Below are positions 35,204 through 46,773 of a DNA stretch of 64,000 nucleotides, piece by piece. The notes under the pieces are model-generated. The model was not told the DNA's origin and searched no databases. It worked only from the letters and a program-made list of their open reading frames with translations. The stretch is from the NCBI RefSeq assembly GCF_031143425.1, contig NC_090450.1, positions 216,081,442 to 216,145,441 on the forward strand. Direction: 5' to 3'. Origin of the DNA: Pleurodeles waltl. Taxonomy: Eukaryota; Chordata; Amphibia; Caudata; Salamandridae. Numbering within the stretch: position 1 is the first letter of the stretch; the number at the start of each line of letters is the position of its first letter. A program made the position numbers and the translations under genes.

Positions 35204-37452
35204 TGTAGGAAAGTACCATCTTGCCTGGCATGTTACCCCATTTTTACTTGTATGTATGTTTGTTTTTGCCTGTGTCACTGGGATCCTGCTAGCCAGGACC
35301 CCAGTGCTCATAAATTGTGCCCTGTATGTGATCCCTATGTGGTGCCCAACTGTATCACTGCAACCTCAGTGTTTATGCTCTCTCTGCTTTTAGAATTGTC
35401 ACTTCAGGCTTATGACTAATTTTACCCATTCTGATTGGCACACTGGAACACCCTTATAATTCCCTAGTATATGGTACCTAGGTACCCAGGGTACTGGGGT
35501 TCCAGGAGGTCCCTATGGGCTGCAGCATTTCTTTTGCCACCCATAGGGAGCACAGACAATTCATATACACACGACTGCCACAGCAGCCTGAGTGAAATAA
35601 CGTCCACGTTATTGCACAGGCATTTTACACTGCACTTAAGTCACTTATAAGTCACCTATAGGTCTAACCATCACTTAGTGAAGGTTAGGTGCAAAGTTAC
35701 TTAGTGTGAGGGCACCCTGGCACTAGCTAAGGTGCCCCCACATTGTTCAGGGCAAATTCCTTGGACATTATGAGTGTGGGGACACCATTACACGTGTGAA
35801 CTACATATAGGTCAATACCTATGTGTAGCATCATAATGGTAACTCCGAACATGGCCATGTAACATGTCTAGGATGATGTTATTGTCACCCCAATACAATT
35901 CTGGTATTGGGGGGACAATTCCATGCATCCCCGGGGCTCCAGCATGGACCCCGGGTACTGCCAAACTAGCTCTCTGGGGTTTTCTCTGCAGCTACCGCTG
36001 CTGCCAGCCCTCAGACAGGTTTCTGACCTCCTGGGGTCTGGGCAGCCCAGTCCCAGGAAGGCAGAACAAAGGATTTCCTCTGAGAGAGGGTTTTACAGCC
36101 TCTCCCTTTGGAAATAGGTGTTAAGGGCTGGGGAGGAGTAGCCTCCCCCAGCCTCTGGAAATGCTTTGAAGGGCACAGATGGTGCCCTCCTTGCATAAGC
36201 CAGTCTACACCGGTTCAGGGAGCCTCCAGCCCCTGCTCTGGCGTGAAACTGGACAAAGGAAAGGGGAGTGACCACTCACCTGTGCATCACCCCCCTGGGG
36301 TACTGCCCAGAGCCCCTCCAGTGTGTCTCAGACCTCTGCCATCTTGAATGCAGAGGTGTGAGGGCACAATGTAGACCTCTGAGTGGCTAGTGCCAGCAGG
36401 TGACGTCAGAGACCCCTCCTCATAGGCTCCTACCTGGTTAGGTAGCCAATCCTCCTCTGAGGGCTATTTAGGGTCTCTCCTGTGGGTTTCTCACCAGATA
36501 ATGAATGCAGGAGCTCACCAGAGTTCCTCTGCACTTCTCTCTTCGACTTCTGCCAAAGATGGACTGCTGACTGCTCCAGGACGCCTGAAAAACTGCAACA
36601 AAGTAGCAAGAAGACTACCAGCAACAATGTAGTGCCTCATCCTGACGGCTTTCTTGACTGTTTCCTGGTGGTGCATGCTCTGAGGGCTGTCTGCCTTCAC
36701 CCTGCACTTGAAGCCAAGAAGAAATCTCCCGTGGGTCGACGGAATCTTCCCCCTGCTAACGCAGGCGCCAAATTTCTGCATCACCGGTCCCTCTGGGTCC
36801 CCTCTCATCTTGACGAGCGTAGTCCCTGGAACACAGGAGCTGGATCCAAGTGTCCCCGACAGTCCAGTGGCCCTTCTGTCCAAATTTGGTGGAGGTAAGT
36901 CCTTGCCTCCTCACGCCAGATGGTAATCCTGTGTCCTGCATGAACTGCAGCTGCTAGGGCTTCTCTGCACTTTTGCAAGACTTCCTTTGTGCACAGCACA
37001 GCCCAGGTTCCCAGCACTCCGTCCTGCATTGCCCTACTCGCTGAGTTGGACTCCGACTATGTGGGACCCTCTTTTGCTGTGCTGAAACAATCACCATGCT
37101 CAGATCTTCTGAATCCCTGCTCAGGTGCTTCTGCGGGTGCTGCCTGTTTCTGCGTGGGCTCTCTCTGTTGCTGAGCGCCCCCTCTGTCTCCTCCTCCAAG
37201 GGGCGACCTCCTGGTCCTTCCTGGGCCCTGGCAGCACCCAAATCCTTGAACTGCGATGTAGCAGGTAGCAAAGGCTTGTTTGTTGTCTTTCTGCGTGGAA
37301 ACAACTCTCCATCCTCCAGCACGCCGTTGGACATCTTCTGACCAAAGGAGAAGTTCCTGGCACCTTCCGTTGTTGTAGAATCTTCCGCTTCTTCTACCCA
37401 GAGGCAGCCCTTTTTCACCTTCATCCGGGGTTTAGTGGGCTCCTGCCCACCG
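35204..37452 (+). mobile_element. Long LTR, plus strand, 3' part missing
   Basis: It starts TGTAGGAAAGTACCATCTTGCC and carries the landmarks of the family: GGTACCTAGGTACC, a TGGCAAAAGAAATGC-type box (seen as GCATTTCTTTTGCCACCC), CTATTTAGGGTCTCTCCTGTGGG and GGAGGTAAGT. Similarity to the other LTRs ends after GGTTTAGTGGGCTCCTGCCC near 37452. The polyadenylation region and LTR 3' end are absent. Confidence 0.83.
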
Positions 37453-37872
37453 CCATGGAAGGGCTGGAGGTAAGGAGGACTTGGGGTGCCTCTGGGGGCC
37501 TGGGCAGTGCTGGGGCCCCCAGTTATATAGCCCCGTTGCTCATTTCACTGCCCAAATTTCAAGAAACAAGTGAGGAATCAGATAGAAAATGGCGGTCACA
37601 TCTTCAGCGGTGAACACCGTCACCCCCGGCGCAGATCCCCATTGGCCACTGTACTCCATAGAGCCCTGTATTATCTAATGAGGAATTGCACGGCGGTGCA
37701 AGACCACCTACCACCACGACGCCAACGTAGGCAGAGTTACCTCACTTCCACCTGTCCCTACATATAAGACAGGCGGTCGTCATTTCATGGTGGTGGACAA
37801 CGATAAGATTGACCTTAAATGCACTATGTACACTGAGATTGTGGTTCCATTGTTGAAATTGTGACAACCTAC
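37453..37872. other. Unassigned GC-rich sequence between two LTR pieces
   Basis: Contains GGGGCCCCCAG and GCGGT-rich words resembling the style of the MITEs at 39080 and 43858, and may be a decayed relative. No ends, open frames with domains or target duplications were identified. Confidence 0.35.
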
Positions 37873-37919
37873 TGTGAGAAAGTAGCCTCTTTCTAGCATG
37901 GTTACCCCCACTTTTGGCC
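37873..37919 (+). mobile_element. 5' LTR remnant of Gmr1-like element 1
   Basis: TGTGAGAAAGTAGCCTCTTT and the bases to 37919 match the start of the 3' LTR at 41594. They are then joined directly to internal leader sequence that lies about 115 bases into the leader of element 2. Nearly the entire 5' LTR and the expected primer-binding site are deleted. Confidence 0.82.
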
Positions 37920-38051
37920 TTTCTTAAAAGTTCTGTTTAACTCTGCAAAAGTTTTTCAAAGTTCTGAAAAGATTTCTTCTTTTCTCTAAAAAGTTAGCTC
38001 TGTTATTCTACTAACTTTTTACTCACTTTCCCAAAAGTTTTTTCTTTCAAT

Positions 38052-40456
38052 ATGTCTTCTGTAGACGCTACCCCTAGAGTTTTGAAAACAACATATGAGA
38101 ATTTAATCTGTAAAAGTTTGAGAGGTCTCTGTATTGAAATAAGTTTAGGGATTGGGAATAACCCCAGTAAGGAGTTCCTCTTAAATCTTTTACCCCCAAG
38201 ATGACCAGGGACTCAGCACTGGTCCAGATCAGACAGGGGAAGAGGTAGAGGATGACTCCAACTTGGAAGGCTCAGAGGAGCAAGATGACAATCCTGGGGA
38301 GGGTCCTTCCACAGACCTATCTGTCAACAAGCCCCCTACTATAAATGTTAGTTGGAAGGGTTCACACACAAGTAGCTCTCCCTTCACCCGTAGAGGCCAG
38401 GTCACTAGTGTGGCCCGGTTAGAGATAGGTCTGCCTCTGCACACTCTTATGTTACCTCTGTTTTAGAGGCTTCACATAATTCTAACTCTGAGGACCAGTC
38501 CCTAGATAGGGAACCCAGAAAGCTGAGGTTAGAGATGGCCAGACTGAAGCTAATGCAGCAGCAGTTGGCCTTAGACAGGGAATCTCTGGCTGTGGAGAAA
38601 GAGAGGCAGAGTTTGGAGTTAGTTCCCCATGGTGGTAGTTGCAGTTTTAGCAATACAAATGTGAGGGAACCTTCATTTGATTCTAGGAATCTGCACAAAG
38701 TTGTCTCCCCCCTTACAAGGTTGGTGATGACATCAACAAGTGGTTTGCTGCACTTGAGAGGGCCTGTAAACTTCAGAGGGTCCCTCATGTACAGTGGGCC
38801 GCTATCCTTTGGTTATCCTTCTCTGGGAAAGGTAGAGACAGACTTCTTATTGTCACAGAGGATGATGCAGATAATTACCAGGTTCTTAAAAATGCACTCT
38901 TGGATGGTCTGGGCTTAACCACTGAACAGTACAGACTTAAGTTCAGAAAGACCAGAAAGGAGTAATCACAGGACTGGACAGACTTTGTAGACTGTTCTGT
39001 GAAGGCCCTAGAAAGTTGGTTACATGGCAGTAAGGTGACTGATTATGAAAGCCTATATAACTTTATTCTGAGAGACTATGGGCCTCATTCCGACCCTGGC
39101 GGTCATGGACCGCCAGGGCCGGGGACGGAGGAAGCACCGCCAACAGGCTGGCGGTGCTTCAGGGGCAATTCTGACCGCGGCGGTAAAGCCGCGGTCAGAA
39201 AAGGGAAACCGGCGGTTTCCCGCCGGTTTTCCCCTGCCCCAGGGAATCCTCCACGGCGGCGCTGCAAGCAGCGCCGCCATGGGGATTCCGACCCCCTTCC
39301 CGCCAGCCTGTTCCTGGCGGTTTACACAGCCAGGAAGAGGCTGGCGGGAACGGGTGTCGTGGGGCCCCTGGGTTTACCTCCGGCTGGGCGAATCCGCCAT
39401 TGGGATTCTGACCCCCTTACCGCCAGGAAGAGGCTGGCGGTAACGGGTGTCCATGACCGCCAGGGCCGGGGACCACGGAAGCACCGCCAACAGGCTGGCG
39501 GTGCTTCCAGGGCCATTCTGACCGCAGCAGTAAAGCCGAGGTCAGAAAAGGAGAACCGGCGGTTTCCCGCCGGTTTTCCCCTGGCCCAGGGAATCCTCCA
39601 TGGCGGCGCTGCTTGCAGCGCCGCCATGGGGATTCCGACCCCCTTCCCGCCAGCCTGGTTCTGGCGGTTTACACCGTCAGAACCAGGATGGCGGGAATGG
39701 GTGTTGTGGGGCCCCTGGGGGCCCCTGCTCTGCCCATGCCACTGGCATGGGCAGTGCAGGGGCTCCCTAACAGGGCCCCATTAGGATTTTCAGTGTCTGC
39801 AAAGCAGACACTGAAAATCGCGACGGGTGCCACTGCATTCGGAGCCGGCTTCATCGTTGCTGGGGCTTTCGCGCTGGGCGGGCGGTCATTTGACCACGGT
39901 ACGGTCTTTTGGCGGTCTGCCCGCCGGGGTCGGAATGACCCCCTATATCTTAAATAATTGTGTGAGTGACTTGTTAAATCAGTATCTTGTGGACTCAGAT
40001 CTGACCTCTCCCCAAGAATTGGGAAAGAAGGCAGACAAATGGGTCAGAACAAGGGTGAGCAGAAAAGCTCATACAGGGGGTAACAAGAATGGTAAGAAGA
40101 AAGATGGTGAAAAATTACAGGATAAGCAAGGGGATAAAAGTAAACATAATGATCCTTCTTCAGGTCCTAAACACTCCTCTGGGGGTGGGGATAAAACGTC
40201 TTCATCTTCTTCAAACTCTTCACTCAAACAAAAAAAGCTTTGGTGCTTTGTGTGTAGAAATAAAGGCCATTGGCCAGGGGATAGGTCCCGCACAGGTAAA
40301 GCCCCTGAGCCTACCACCACTAAGAAATCAGACTCTAATGCCCCTAGCAGTAGTGGTAATAGTGGTGGGACTACTGGCTATCGTAAAACTAAAAGTGTAG
40401 TTGGGTTCACTTTTGGGACCATGATAGAAACTGGGGTAGACACTCCCAAGACAGTT
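38052..40456 (+). pseudogene. Decayed gag of Gmr1-like element 1, interrupted by a MITE
   Basis: Gag would form the particle that packages element RNA. The ATG at 38052 opens a region matching the N-terminus of the element 2 gag (SLRGLCIE here, GLRDLCIERG there). Stops and frameshifts follow near 38204 and 38465. A charged helical segment (LKLMQQQLALDRESLAVEKE) starts at 38535. A frameshift lies near 38710, then the capsid region, with WLHGSKVTDY just before the MITE insertion at 39080. After the MITE, SDLTSPQELGKKADKWVRT leads to a lysine/serine-rich tail and a zinc-knuckle-like CFVCRNKGHW whose last cysteine is missing. The segment before and after the MITE resembles the SCAN domain, which is known to derive from Gmr1-like gag. 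Confidence 0.8.
39080..39943. mobile_element. GC-rich Harbinger-type MITE in gag, with internal tandem duplication
   Basis: The ends are inverted: GGGCCTCATTCCGACC at the left and GGTCGGAATGACCCCC at the right. TAT flanks both sides (39077-39079 and 39944-39946). The inside is packed with short palindromes of the type ACCGCCAG/CTGGCGGT. A segment of about 348 bp is tandemly duplicated: CGCCAGGGCCGGGGAC recurs at 39111 and 39458. The GC richness opens long spurious frames (for example 38999-39784), which are not genes. Confidence 0.85.
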
Positions 40457-40803
40457 TCTATCACACCTGGTGGCCACCTTGGTTGCTTGTCCCCTTAACA
40501 TGGATAAGTACAGGCAGTCAATCTTAATAAATGGTGTTGAGGCCAAGGCATACAGGGACACAGGTGCCAGTATCACTTTGGTGACTGAAAACCAGGTGTC
40601 ATCTGCACAACACGTCCTTGGACAGAAGTACCAAGTTACTGATGTCAATAACTCTCCCCTTGGCTGTAGTTCAACTTAGTTGAGGTGGAGTTACTGGCCC
40701 TAAGCAGGTGGTAGTATAACCTATATTACAGGTAGATTGTCTCTTAGGGAATTACCTAGAGGCCTCAGGTTGGGCTGAGGTAGAGTTCAGGACCCATGAA
40801 TCC
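40457..40803 (+). pseudogene. Retroviral-type aspartic protease remnant, element 1
   Basis: The protease would process gag and pol. The frame resumes after a shift near 40470 with a CPLNMDKYRQ block, then INGVEAKAYRDTGASITLV, which carries the catalytic D-T-G-A motif. The frame stops near 40679. The second conserved block, VDCLLGNYLEASG (equivalent to the ILG-D region of retropepsins), appears in another frame at about 40733-40770. Element 2 has the same order with better preservation. Confidence 0.8.
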
Positions 40804-41565
40804 ATGCTAGGTATCCCTGAGGAATTGCTTCCTCTCATTTCTGGTCAAATGAAAAAGCAAAGGAGAGAAAAAGGCGTGAAATCTCAGGATCCCTCTCCAC
40901 CAACAGGTAATAAGGTTATCAAAGTATCCTTTCCCCACCCTGCCTCTAAGGATACCATTCCTGTGGTGGGAGAAACCTCTCCTGGGGTGGAACTTGTGCC
41001 AAAGGAGCCATCAGCTACCACAGCTGGACTCCCAGAGGTAAAAGTATCTCTCTGTGGAACTTTTAAAGAAGATGTGCATAATTGCACCATTTTAGTAAAT
41101 ATAGAGCATCCCTCCAGCCCTCCCAGAGAAACTTTAGTGCAGCAGCCCTGCACTGCCTCTAAACACTTAGGACAGCAGCCCTGTCCTGGTGTGGAGCTTA
41201 TAGGACAGCAGCCCTGCACTGCTCCAACTCAAGAGAAACAGCAACCCTATTCTACCTTACAGCCATATGGACAAACTTTTTGCCCAGCTATGGCTTTATT
41301 GAGACAGCATCACTGTCTAGCATTTCCTGCATTTGACATAGGCCCAGTGTACCAATCCCACTGCCCAACTTTAAAACATACTAATAGGAACTCTGAGAAT
41401 TTACACTTACATTGTTGGTTAGGTAAAAATCTCAAAACAGTGTTGTTTACATCCCCACAGGGAAGTAACCATACAGTGAATGAAAAAGGGAGTAGCCACT
41501 CTATTGCAGATCTACTCTTCACTTATCACCACTTAGACAATAAAGTTTCAACTGGCCAAGGTTAG
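40804..41565 (+). CDS. Open pol-linker frame of element 1, function unknown
   Basis: An uninterrupted frame of 253 codons lies between the protease remnant and the 3' LTR. The upstream in-frame sequence (AEVEFRTHESMLG) aligns with the segment after the protease in element 2 (AEVELEAHAAMLG), so it is the continuation of pol and the ATG at 40804 may not be a real start. The middle holds a degenerate repeat of about 14 residues marked by QQPC (LVQQPC, LGQQPC, IGQQPC, then QQPY). No RT, RNase H or integrase motif is visible. It stops 28 bases before the 3' LTR. It may be a remnant spared by chance or a lineage-specific extension. Confidence 0.5.
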   Translation: MLGIPEELLPLISGQMKKQRREKGVKSQDPSPPTGNKVIKVSFPHPASKDTIPVVGETSPGVELVPKEPSATTAGLPEVKVSLCGTFKEDVHNCTILVNIEHPSSPPRETLVQQPCTASKHLGQQPCPGVELIGQQPCTAPTQEKQQPYSTLQPYGQTFCPAMALLRQHHCLAFPAFDIGPVYQSHCPTLKHTNRNSENLHLHCWLGKNLKTVLFTSPQGSNHTVNEKGSSHSIADLLFTYHHLDNKVSTGQG

Positions 41566-41578
41566 CCTTATTGTCCTT

Positions 41579-41593
41579 CATTTGGGGGGGTTG
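41579..41593 (+). promoter_or_regulatory. Polypurine tract before the 3' LTR of element 1
   Basis: A run of seven G after TTT directly precedes TTG and the LTR start at 41594. This is the position where plus-strand DNA synthesis is primed in LTR retrotransposons. Confidence 0.65.
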
Positions 41594-44500
41594 TGTGAGA
41601 AAGTAGCCTCTTTCTAGCATTGTTACCCCTAGTTTTGGCCTGTTTGTGAGTGTGTGTCATTGTGTTTATACTGTCACTGGGATCCTGCTAGCCAGGACCC
41701 CAGTGCTCATAGATAAAAACCTACATCTCACCGGGATCCTGTTAGCCAGGACCCAGTACTCATAGTTTGTGGCCTAATGTGTATGCCCGTGTAGTGCCTA
41801 GCTGTGTCACTGAGGCTCTGCTAATCAGAACCTCAGTGCTTATGCTCTCTCTACTTTTAAATTTGTCACTGTATCCTAGTGACTTCATTTACCAATTTCA
41901 ATTGGCACACTGGATCCCCCTTTTAAGTCCCTAGTATATGGTACCTAGGTACCCAGGGAATTGGGGTTCCAGGAGATCCATATGGGCTGCAGCATTTCTT
42001 TTGCCACCCAGAGGGGGCTCAGACAAACCCTTACACAGCACTCCCATTGCAGCCTGCGTGAAATAGTGCGCACACTATTTCACAGCCATTTTCACTGCAG
42101 TTAAGTAACTTATAAATCACCTGTATGTCTAACCCTCACGTAGTGAAGGTTAGGTGCAAAGTTACTAAGTGTGAGGGCACCCTTGCACTAGCAAAGGTCC
42201 CCCCACGTAGTTCAGGGCCATTTCCCCGGACTTTGTGATTGTGCGGACAGCATTACACGCGTGCACTACATATAGGTCAATACCTATATGTAGCTTCACA
42301 ATGGTAAATCCGAATAAGGCCATGTAACATGTCAAAGACCATGGAGTTGTCCCCCCATTCCAAATCTGGTATTGGGGAGCCAATTCCATGCAAAACCAGA
42401 TCTCTGAGGGTTGCACTGCAGCTACAGCTGCTGCCACCTCACAGACAGGGTTCTGCCCTCCTGGGGTCTGGGAATCCGAGTTCCAGGAAATCAGAACAAA
42501 GCATTTCCTCTGAGAGCAGGGTATTACACCCTCTCCCTTTGAAAATAGGTGTTACAGACTGGGGAGGGGTAGCCTCTCCCAGCCTCTGGAAATGCTTTGA
42601 AGGGCACAGGGCACAGATGGTGCCCTCCTTGCATAAACCAGTCTACACTGGTTCAGGGACCCCTTCTCCCCTGTTCTGGTGGGAAATTGGACAAAGGAAA
42701 TGGGAGTGACCACTCCCCTGTCCATCACCACCCCAGGGGTGGTGCCTAGAGTGTCCCTGGCATTAGCCATCCTGGATTCCAAGGTGTGGGGACCCTCTAG
42801 GAGCATCTGAGTGGCTAGTGCCAATCACCCTCTCAGGGCTATTTAGGGTCTCTCCTCTGGGTGTTTCCTCAGATTCGGTTTGCAAGATTCCTCCAGGACT
42901 CCTCTGCATCCTCTGCTTCAGCTTCTGACCGTCGGATCAACTGCTGACTGCTCCACGAACCACTGTAACTGCAACAAAGTATCCAGGGTGACTCCGGTGA
43001 CCTGCAACTTCAGCTCCAGCCAGCATTTGCAACAGTTTCCAAGGTGTGCATACTCTGAGGATTGCCCGTCTTCATCCTGCACCAGAATAACTGAAGGAAT
43101 CTCCCATGGAGTGACTGAGACACTTCCTTGCTTCTGCAGGCACCCTTCTGTAACAAACACAGGAACTCTAGGACTCCTCTCCTACTGACGAGTGTGCTCC
43201 CTGGAACACAGGTGGTGGACTGAAGTGACCCAGACTGACCAAAGGTCCAGCTGTCCAAATTTGGTAGGGTTAAGAGTTTGCCTCCCCCTGATGCGACAGT
43301 AACCCTATGTACGGCGTCTTCAGGAGCTCCTTGTGTTTTCTGTGCATATCTTCCAAGAATCCTTCATGCACAGCGTAGCCCGTGTCCCCAGAACCCCATC
43401 CTGCGACGCACTGCTCCCTGAGTTGTTCTCCAGCGCCGTGGGACCCTCCACTGTAGTGCTGCGATGACTGCGCTTTGCATCCTCTTTGTCCCCATGTTCT
43501 GGGACTCCTGTGGGTGCTGCCTGGTCTTCTGAGGGCTCTCTGAGGTGCTTAGAGCCCCCTCTGTCTCCCCAGTCTAAGTAGACACCTCCAGGTCCCTCCT
43601 GGGTTCAATCAGCTCCTTTTTGACGCAAACCACATACTTGCTAGAACCAAGGCTTGTTGGCAGAATCTAGCAATGCAAACAGCTTGCATCCAACAACTCG
43701 ATGTGGGACATCACCTGCACCAAGCAGGAAACCCACAGCCATCTTCTTTGGTGCTTTTCTGTACTTTGCTTCTTACCGGAGAATACACTTTTGCACCATC
43801 TTCTAGGTTGGCTGGGGCCCCTGTCCTTCCTGGACTCTTCTTCGACTTCAGGACTTAGGGGGTCATTCCGACCCTGGCGGTCCATGACAGGCTGGCGGTG
43901 CTTCCAGGGCCATTCTGACCGCAGCAGTAAAGCCGCGGTCAGAAAAGGAGAACCGGCGGTTTCCCGCCGGTTTTCCCCTGGCCCAGGGAATCCTCCATGG
44001 GGATTCCGACCCCCTTCCCGCCAGCCTGGTTCTGGCGGTTTACACCGCCAGAACCAGGATGGCGGGAATGGGTGTCGTGGGGCCCCTGGGGGCCCCTGCT
44101 CTGCCCATGCCACTGGCATGGGCAGTGCAGGGGCCCCCTAACAGGGCCCCATGAAGATTTTCACTGTCTGCTTTGCAGACAGTGAAAATCGCGACGGGTG
44201 CAACTGCACCCGTCGCACCCCTGCAACACCGCCGGCTCCATTCGGAGCCGGCTTCTATGTTGCAGGGGCTTTCCCGCTGGGCCGGCGGGCGGCCTTTTGG
44301 CGGTCGCCCGCCGGCCCAGCAGGAAAGCCAGAATGGCATCCGCGGTCTCCTGACCGCGGAGCGGCCATTTGGCGGTGACCGCATGGCGGGCGGCGACCGC
44401 CGCCCGCCGCGGTCAGAATGACTGCCTTAGTCTCCTCTCTCCACAGGTCCTCAGGTCCAGGAATCCATCATTTGTTGCTTGCAGTTTTCTTTGATTCTTA

Positions 44501-45102
44501 CAAAATCTGTTGTAACGACTTGTAGTCTGTCCTGAAGAAACATGCTGTAATTTACTCCTGCTTTCCTGGGCTTTGGGGTGGGGTACTTTACTTACCTTTG
44601 GTGTTTTCCTACACTCCCAGCACCCCTCTACACACTACACTTGCCTAGGGGGGAATTTGTGATTCGCATTCCACTGTTTTAGTATATGCTTTGTGTTGCC
44701 CCTAGGCCTATTGCAATCTATTGTATTTTCGACTGTCTGCACTATTCTATGACTGTTTACTTACCTGATTTTGGTTACTAGTGTACATATTGTGTATAAT
44801 ACTTACCTCCAGAAGGAGTATTGCCTCAAGATATTTGTGGCCTTGTGTCACTAAAATAAAGTACCTTTTTTTTGGTAACACTGAGTATTGTCTTTTGTTG
44901 TGTATAAGTACTGTGTAACTATAGTGGTATTGCAGGAGTTTTGCATGTCTCCTACTTCAGCCTAAGCTGCTCTGCTACAGCTACCTCTAGACAGCCTAAG
45001 CTGCTAGAACCCTGCCTATATTTCACTAATATATTATAACTGGACCTGGTATAAGGTTTAAGTACCTTAGGTACCCACTACAAACCAGGCCAGCCTCCTA
45101 CA
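41594..45102 (+). mobile_element. 3' LTR of Gmr1-like element 1, with MITE insertion
   Basis: It runs from TGTGAGAAAGTAGCC to CAGCCTCCTACA, about 2.94 kb without the 569-bp MITE and its 3-bp duplication. AATAAA at 44855-44860 lies about 245 bases before the end, matching the other complete LTRs. After 45102 comes unrelated sequence beginning GCCGGTAAGCGGG. No target duplication with the bases before 37873 is seen. Confidence 0.86.
43858..44426. mobile_element. GC-rich Harbinger-type MITE in the LTR, 569 bp
   Basis: The left end is GGGGGTCATTCCGACC; the complement of the right end reads GGCAGTCATTCTGACC. A perfect TTA duplication flanks it (43855-43857 and 44427-44429), the target preference of PIF/Harbinger transposases. 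Content overlaps strongly with the MITE at 39080-39943 (shared GGCCCAGGGAATCCTCCATGG and GCCCATGCCACTGGCATGGG) but without the internal tandem duplication. It encodes no protein. Confidence 0.9.
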
Positions 45103-45165
45103 GCCGGTAAGCGGGATTTACCGCCAATGTCATAATGAGGGCCAAAGTGACCAAACCCACTTTAA
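45103..45165. other. Short unassigned spacer
   Basis: Contains GCCGGTAAGCGGGATTTACC and CCTCATTATGACATTGGCGG on the minus strand, resembling the end of another GCGGT-type MITE that the LTR element may have entered. Confidence 0.35.
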
Positions 45166-45455
45166 GGTGAGTCCCCAGATTCGATGTAGAAGATTCCAGC
45201 AGGACTCATCTGCATCATTTACTATAGCTTCTGTCCCCTGGAACCGCTACTGTACTACTCAGGAACCAACAATCTGCAACTGCAGGAATGACTCCACTTT
45301 GCAACATTGTTTCTACGGCTCCTTCCAGCAACTGCAACACTTCCCTGGCTGTGCATTCTTTGAGGTCAGCAAGACTTCAGCCTGAACCAAGAAGCAAGAA
45401 GAAATCTCCCTTGGAGTGAAGGAACCACTCCCCTGCTTCTGCAGGCACCAACTGC
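45166..45455 (+). mobile_element. LTR fragment, plus strand
   Basis: Matches the central LTR region at about 42870-43160 of element 1 (AAGATTCC-AGCAGGACTC, CTGCAACTGCA, TCCAGCAACTGCAACA, TGTGCAT-CTTTGAGG). It is truncated at both ends. Confidence 0.65.
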
Positions 45456-45469
45456 AATGACGACCGACT

Positions 45470-46727
45470 GTGTGGATCTGCTCTCCCTTGAAAGATGATA
45501 GGGGGCCCAGAGGACCGGTGATGCAGAAGTTTGGTGCCTGCGTTAGCAGGGGGAAGATTCCGTTGACCCACGGGAGATTTCTTCTTGGCTTCCAGTGCAG
45601 GGTGAAGGCAGACAGCCCTCAGAGCATGCACCACCAGGAAACAGTTGAGAAAGCCGGCAGGATTAGGCGCTACAAAGTTTCTGGTAGTCTTCTTGCTACT
45701 TTGTTGCGGTTTTGCAGGTGTCCTGGAGCAGTCAGCGGTCGATCCTTGGCAGAAGTCGAAGAGGGAGATGCAGAGGAACTCTGGTGAGCTCTTGCATTCG
45801 TTATCTGATGAGAAACCCACAGGAGAGACCCTAAATAGCCCTTAGAGGAGGATTGGCTACCTAACCAGGTAGGAGCCTATCAGGCAGGTTCTCTGACGTC
45901 ACCTGCTGGCACTGGCCACTCAGAGGTCTCCATTGTTCCCTCACACCTCTGCATTCAAGATGGCAGAGGTCTGGGACACACTGGAGGTGCTCTGGGCACC
46001 ACCCCTGGGGTGGTGATGGATAGGGGAGTGCTCACTCCCCTTTCCTTTGTCCAGTTTCACACCAGAGCAGGGGCTGGGGGACCCCTGAACCGGTGTAGAC
46101 TGGTTTATGCAAGGAGGGCACCATCTGTGCCCTTCAAAGCATTCCCAGAGGCCAGGAGAGGCTAATCCTCTGAGGCCCTTAACACCTATTTCCAAAGGGA
46201 GAGGGTGTAACACCCTCTCTCAGAGGAAATCCTTTGTTCTGCCTTCCTGGGACTGGGCTGCCCAGACCCCAGGAGGGCAGAAACCTGTCTGAGGGCTGGC
46301 AGCAGCGGTAGCTACAGAGAAAACCCCGAGAGCTAGTTTGGCAGTACCCGGGGTCCATGCTGGAGCCCAGGGGATGCATGGGATTGGCACCCCAATACCA
46401 AATTTGTCTTGGGGAGACAATTTCATGATCTTGGACATGTTACATGGCCATGTTCGGAGTTACCATTGTGAAGCTGCATATAGGTATCGACCTATATGTA
46501 GTGCACACGTGTAATGGTGTCACCACACTCACAAAGCCCGGGGAAATTGCCCTGAAAAATGTGGCGGCACCTTGGCTAGTGCCAGGGTACCCTCACACTT
46601 AGTAACTTTGCACCTAACCTTCACTAAGTGAGGGTTAGACATATAGGTGACTTATAAGTTACTTAAGTGAAGTGTAAAATGGCTGTGAAATAATGTGGAC
46701 ATTATTTCACTCAGGCTGATGTGGCAA
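45470..46727 (-). mobile_element. LTR fragment, minus strand
   Basis: Reverse complement of the 5' half to middle of the long LTR. It includes the complement of CTATTTAGGGTCTCTCCTGTGGG near 45815-45840 and of the AAGGGCACAGATGGTGCCC block near 46110-46135. It ends in the complement of the GCAGCCTGAGTGAAATAA region at about 46727, where Harbinger sequence begins. Confidence 0.8.
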
Positions 46728-46773
46728 TCGAAAATTGAGAGAAATTGTGAGAAAGCACACCTGGAGGAGCCTG

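Larger units (their letters stand above)
37873..45102 (+). mobile_element. Gmr1-like Ty3/Gypsy element 1: gag-protease only
   Basis: Boundaries: a 47-base remnant of the 5' LTR start, an A/T-rich leader, gag, protease, a long linker frame, a purine tract, then a 3' LTR of 3.5 kb. No reverse transcriptase, RNase H or integrase is present. Gag and protease are clearly related to those of the element at 60481-63325. Two GC-rich MITEs (39080-39943 in gag, 43858-44426 in the LTR) inserted later. The 5' remnant and the 3' LTR start differ at about 4 of 47 positions. The element is non-autonomous and decayed. Confidence 0.82.

Noticed and set aside
38999..39784. Long GC-rich open frame of 261 codons.
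   Set aside because: It starts in decayed gag and runs through the MITE, whose GC-rich repeats lack stops. The peptide repeats itself in step with the 348-bp DNA duplication and has no domain.
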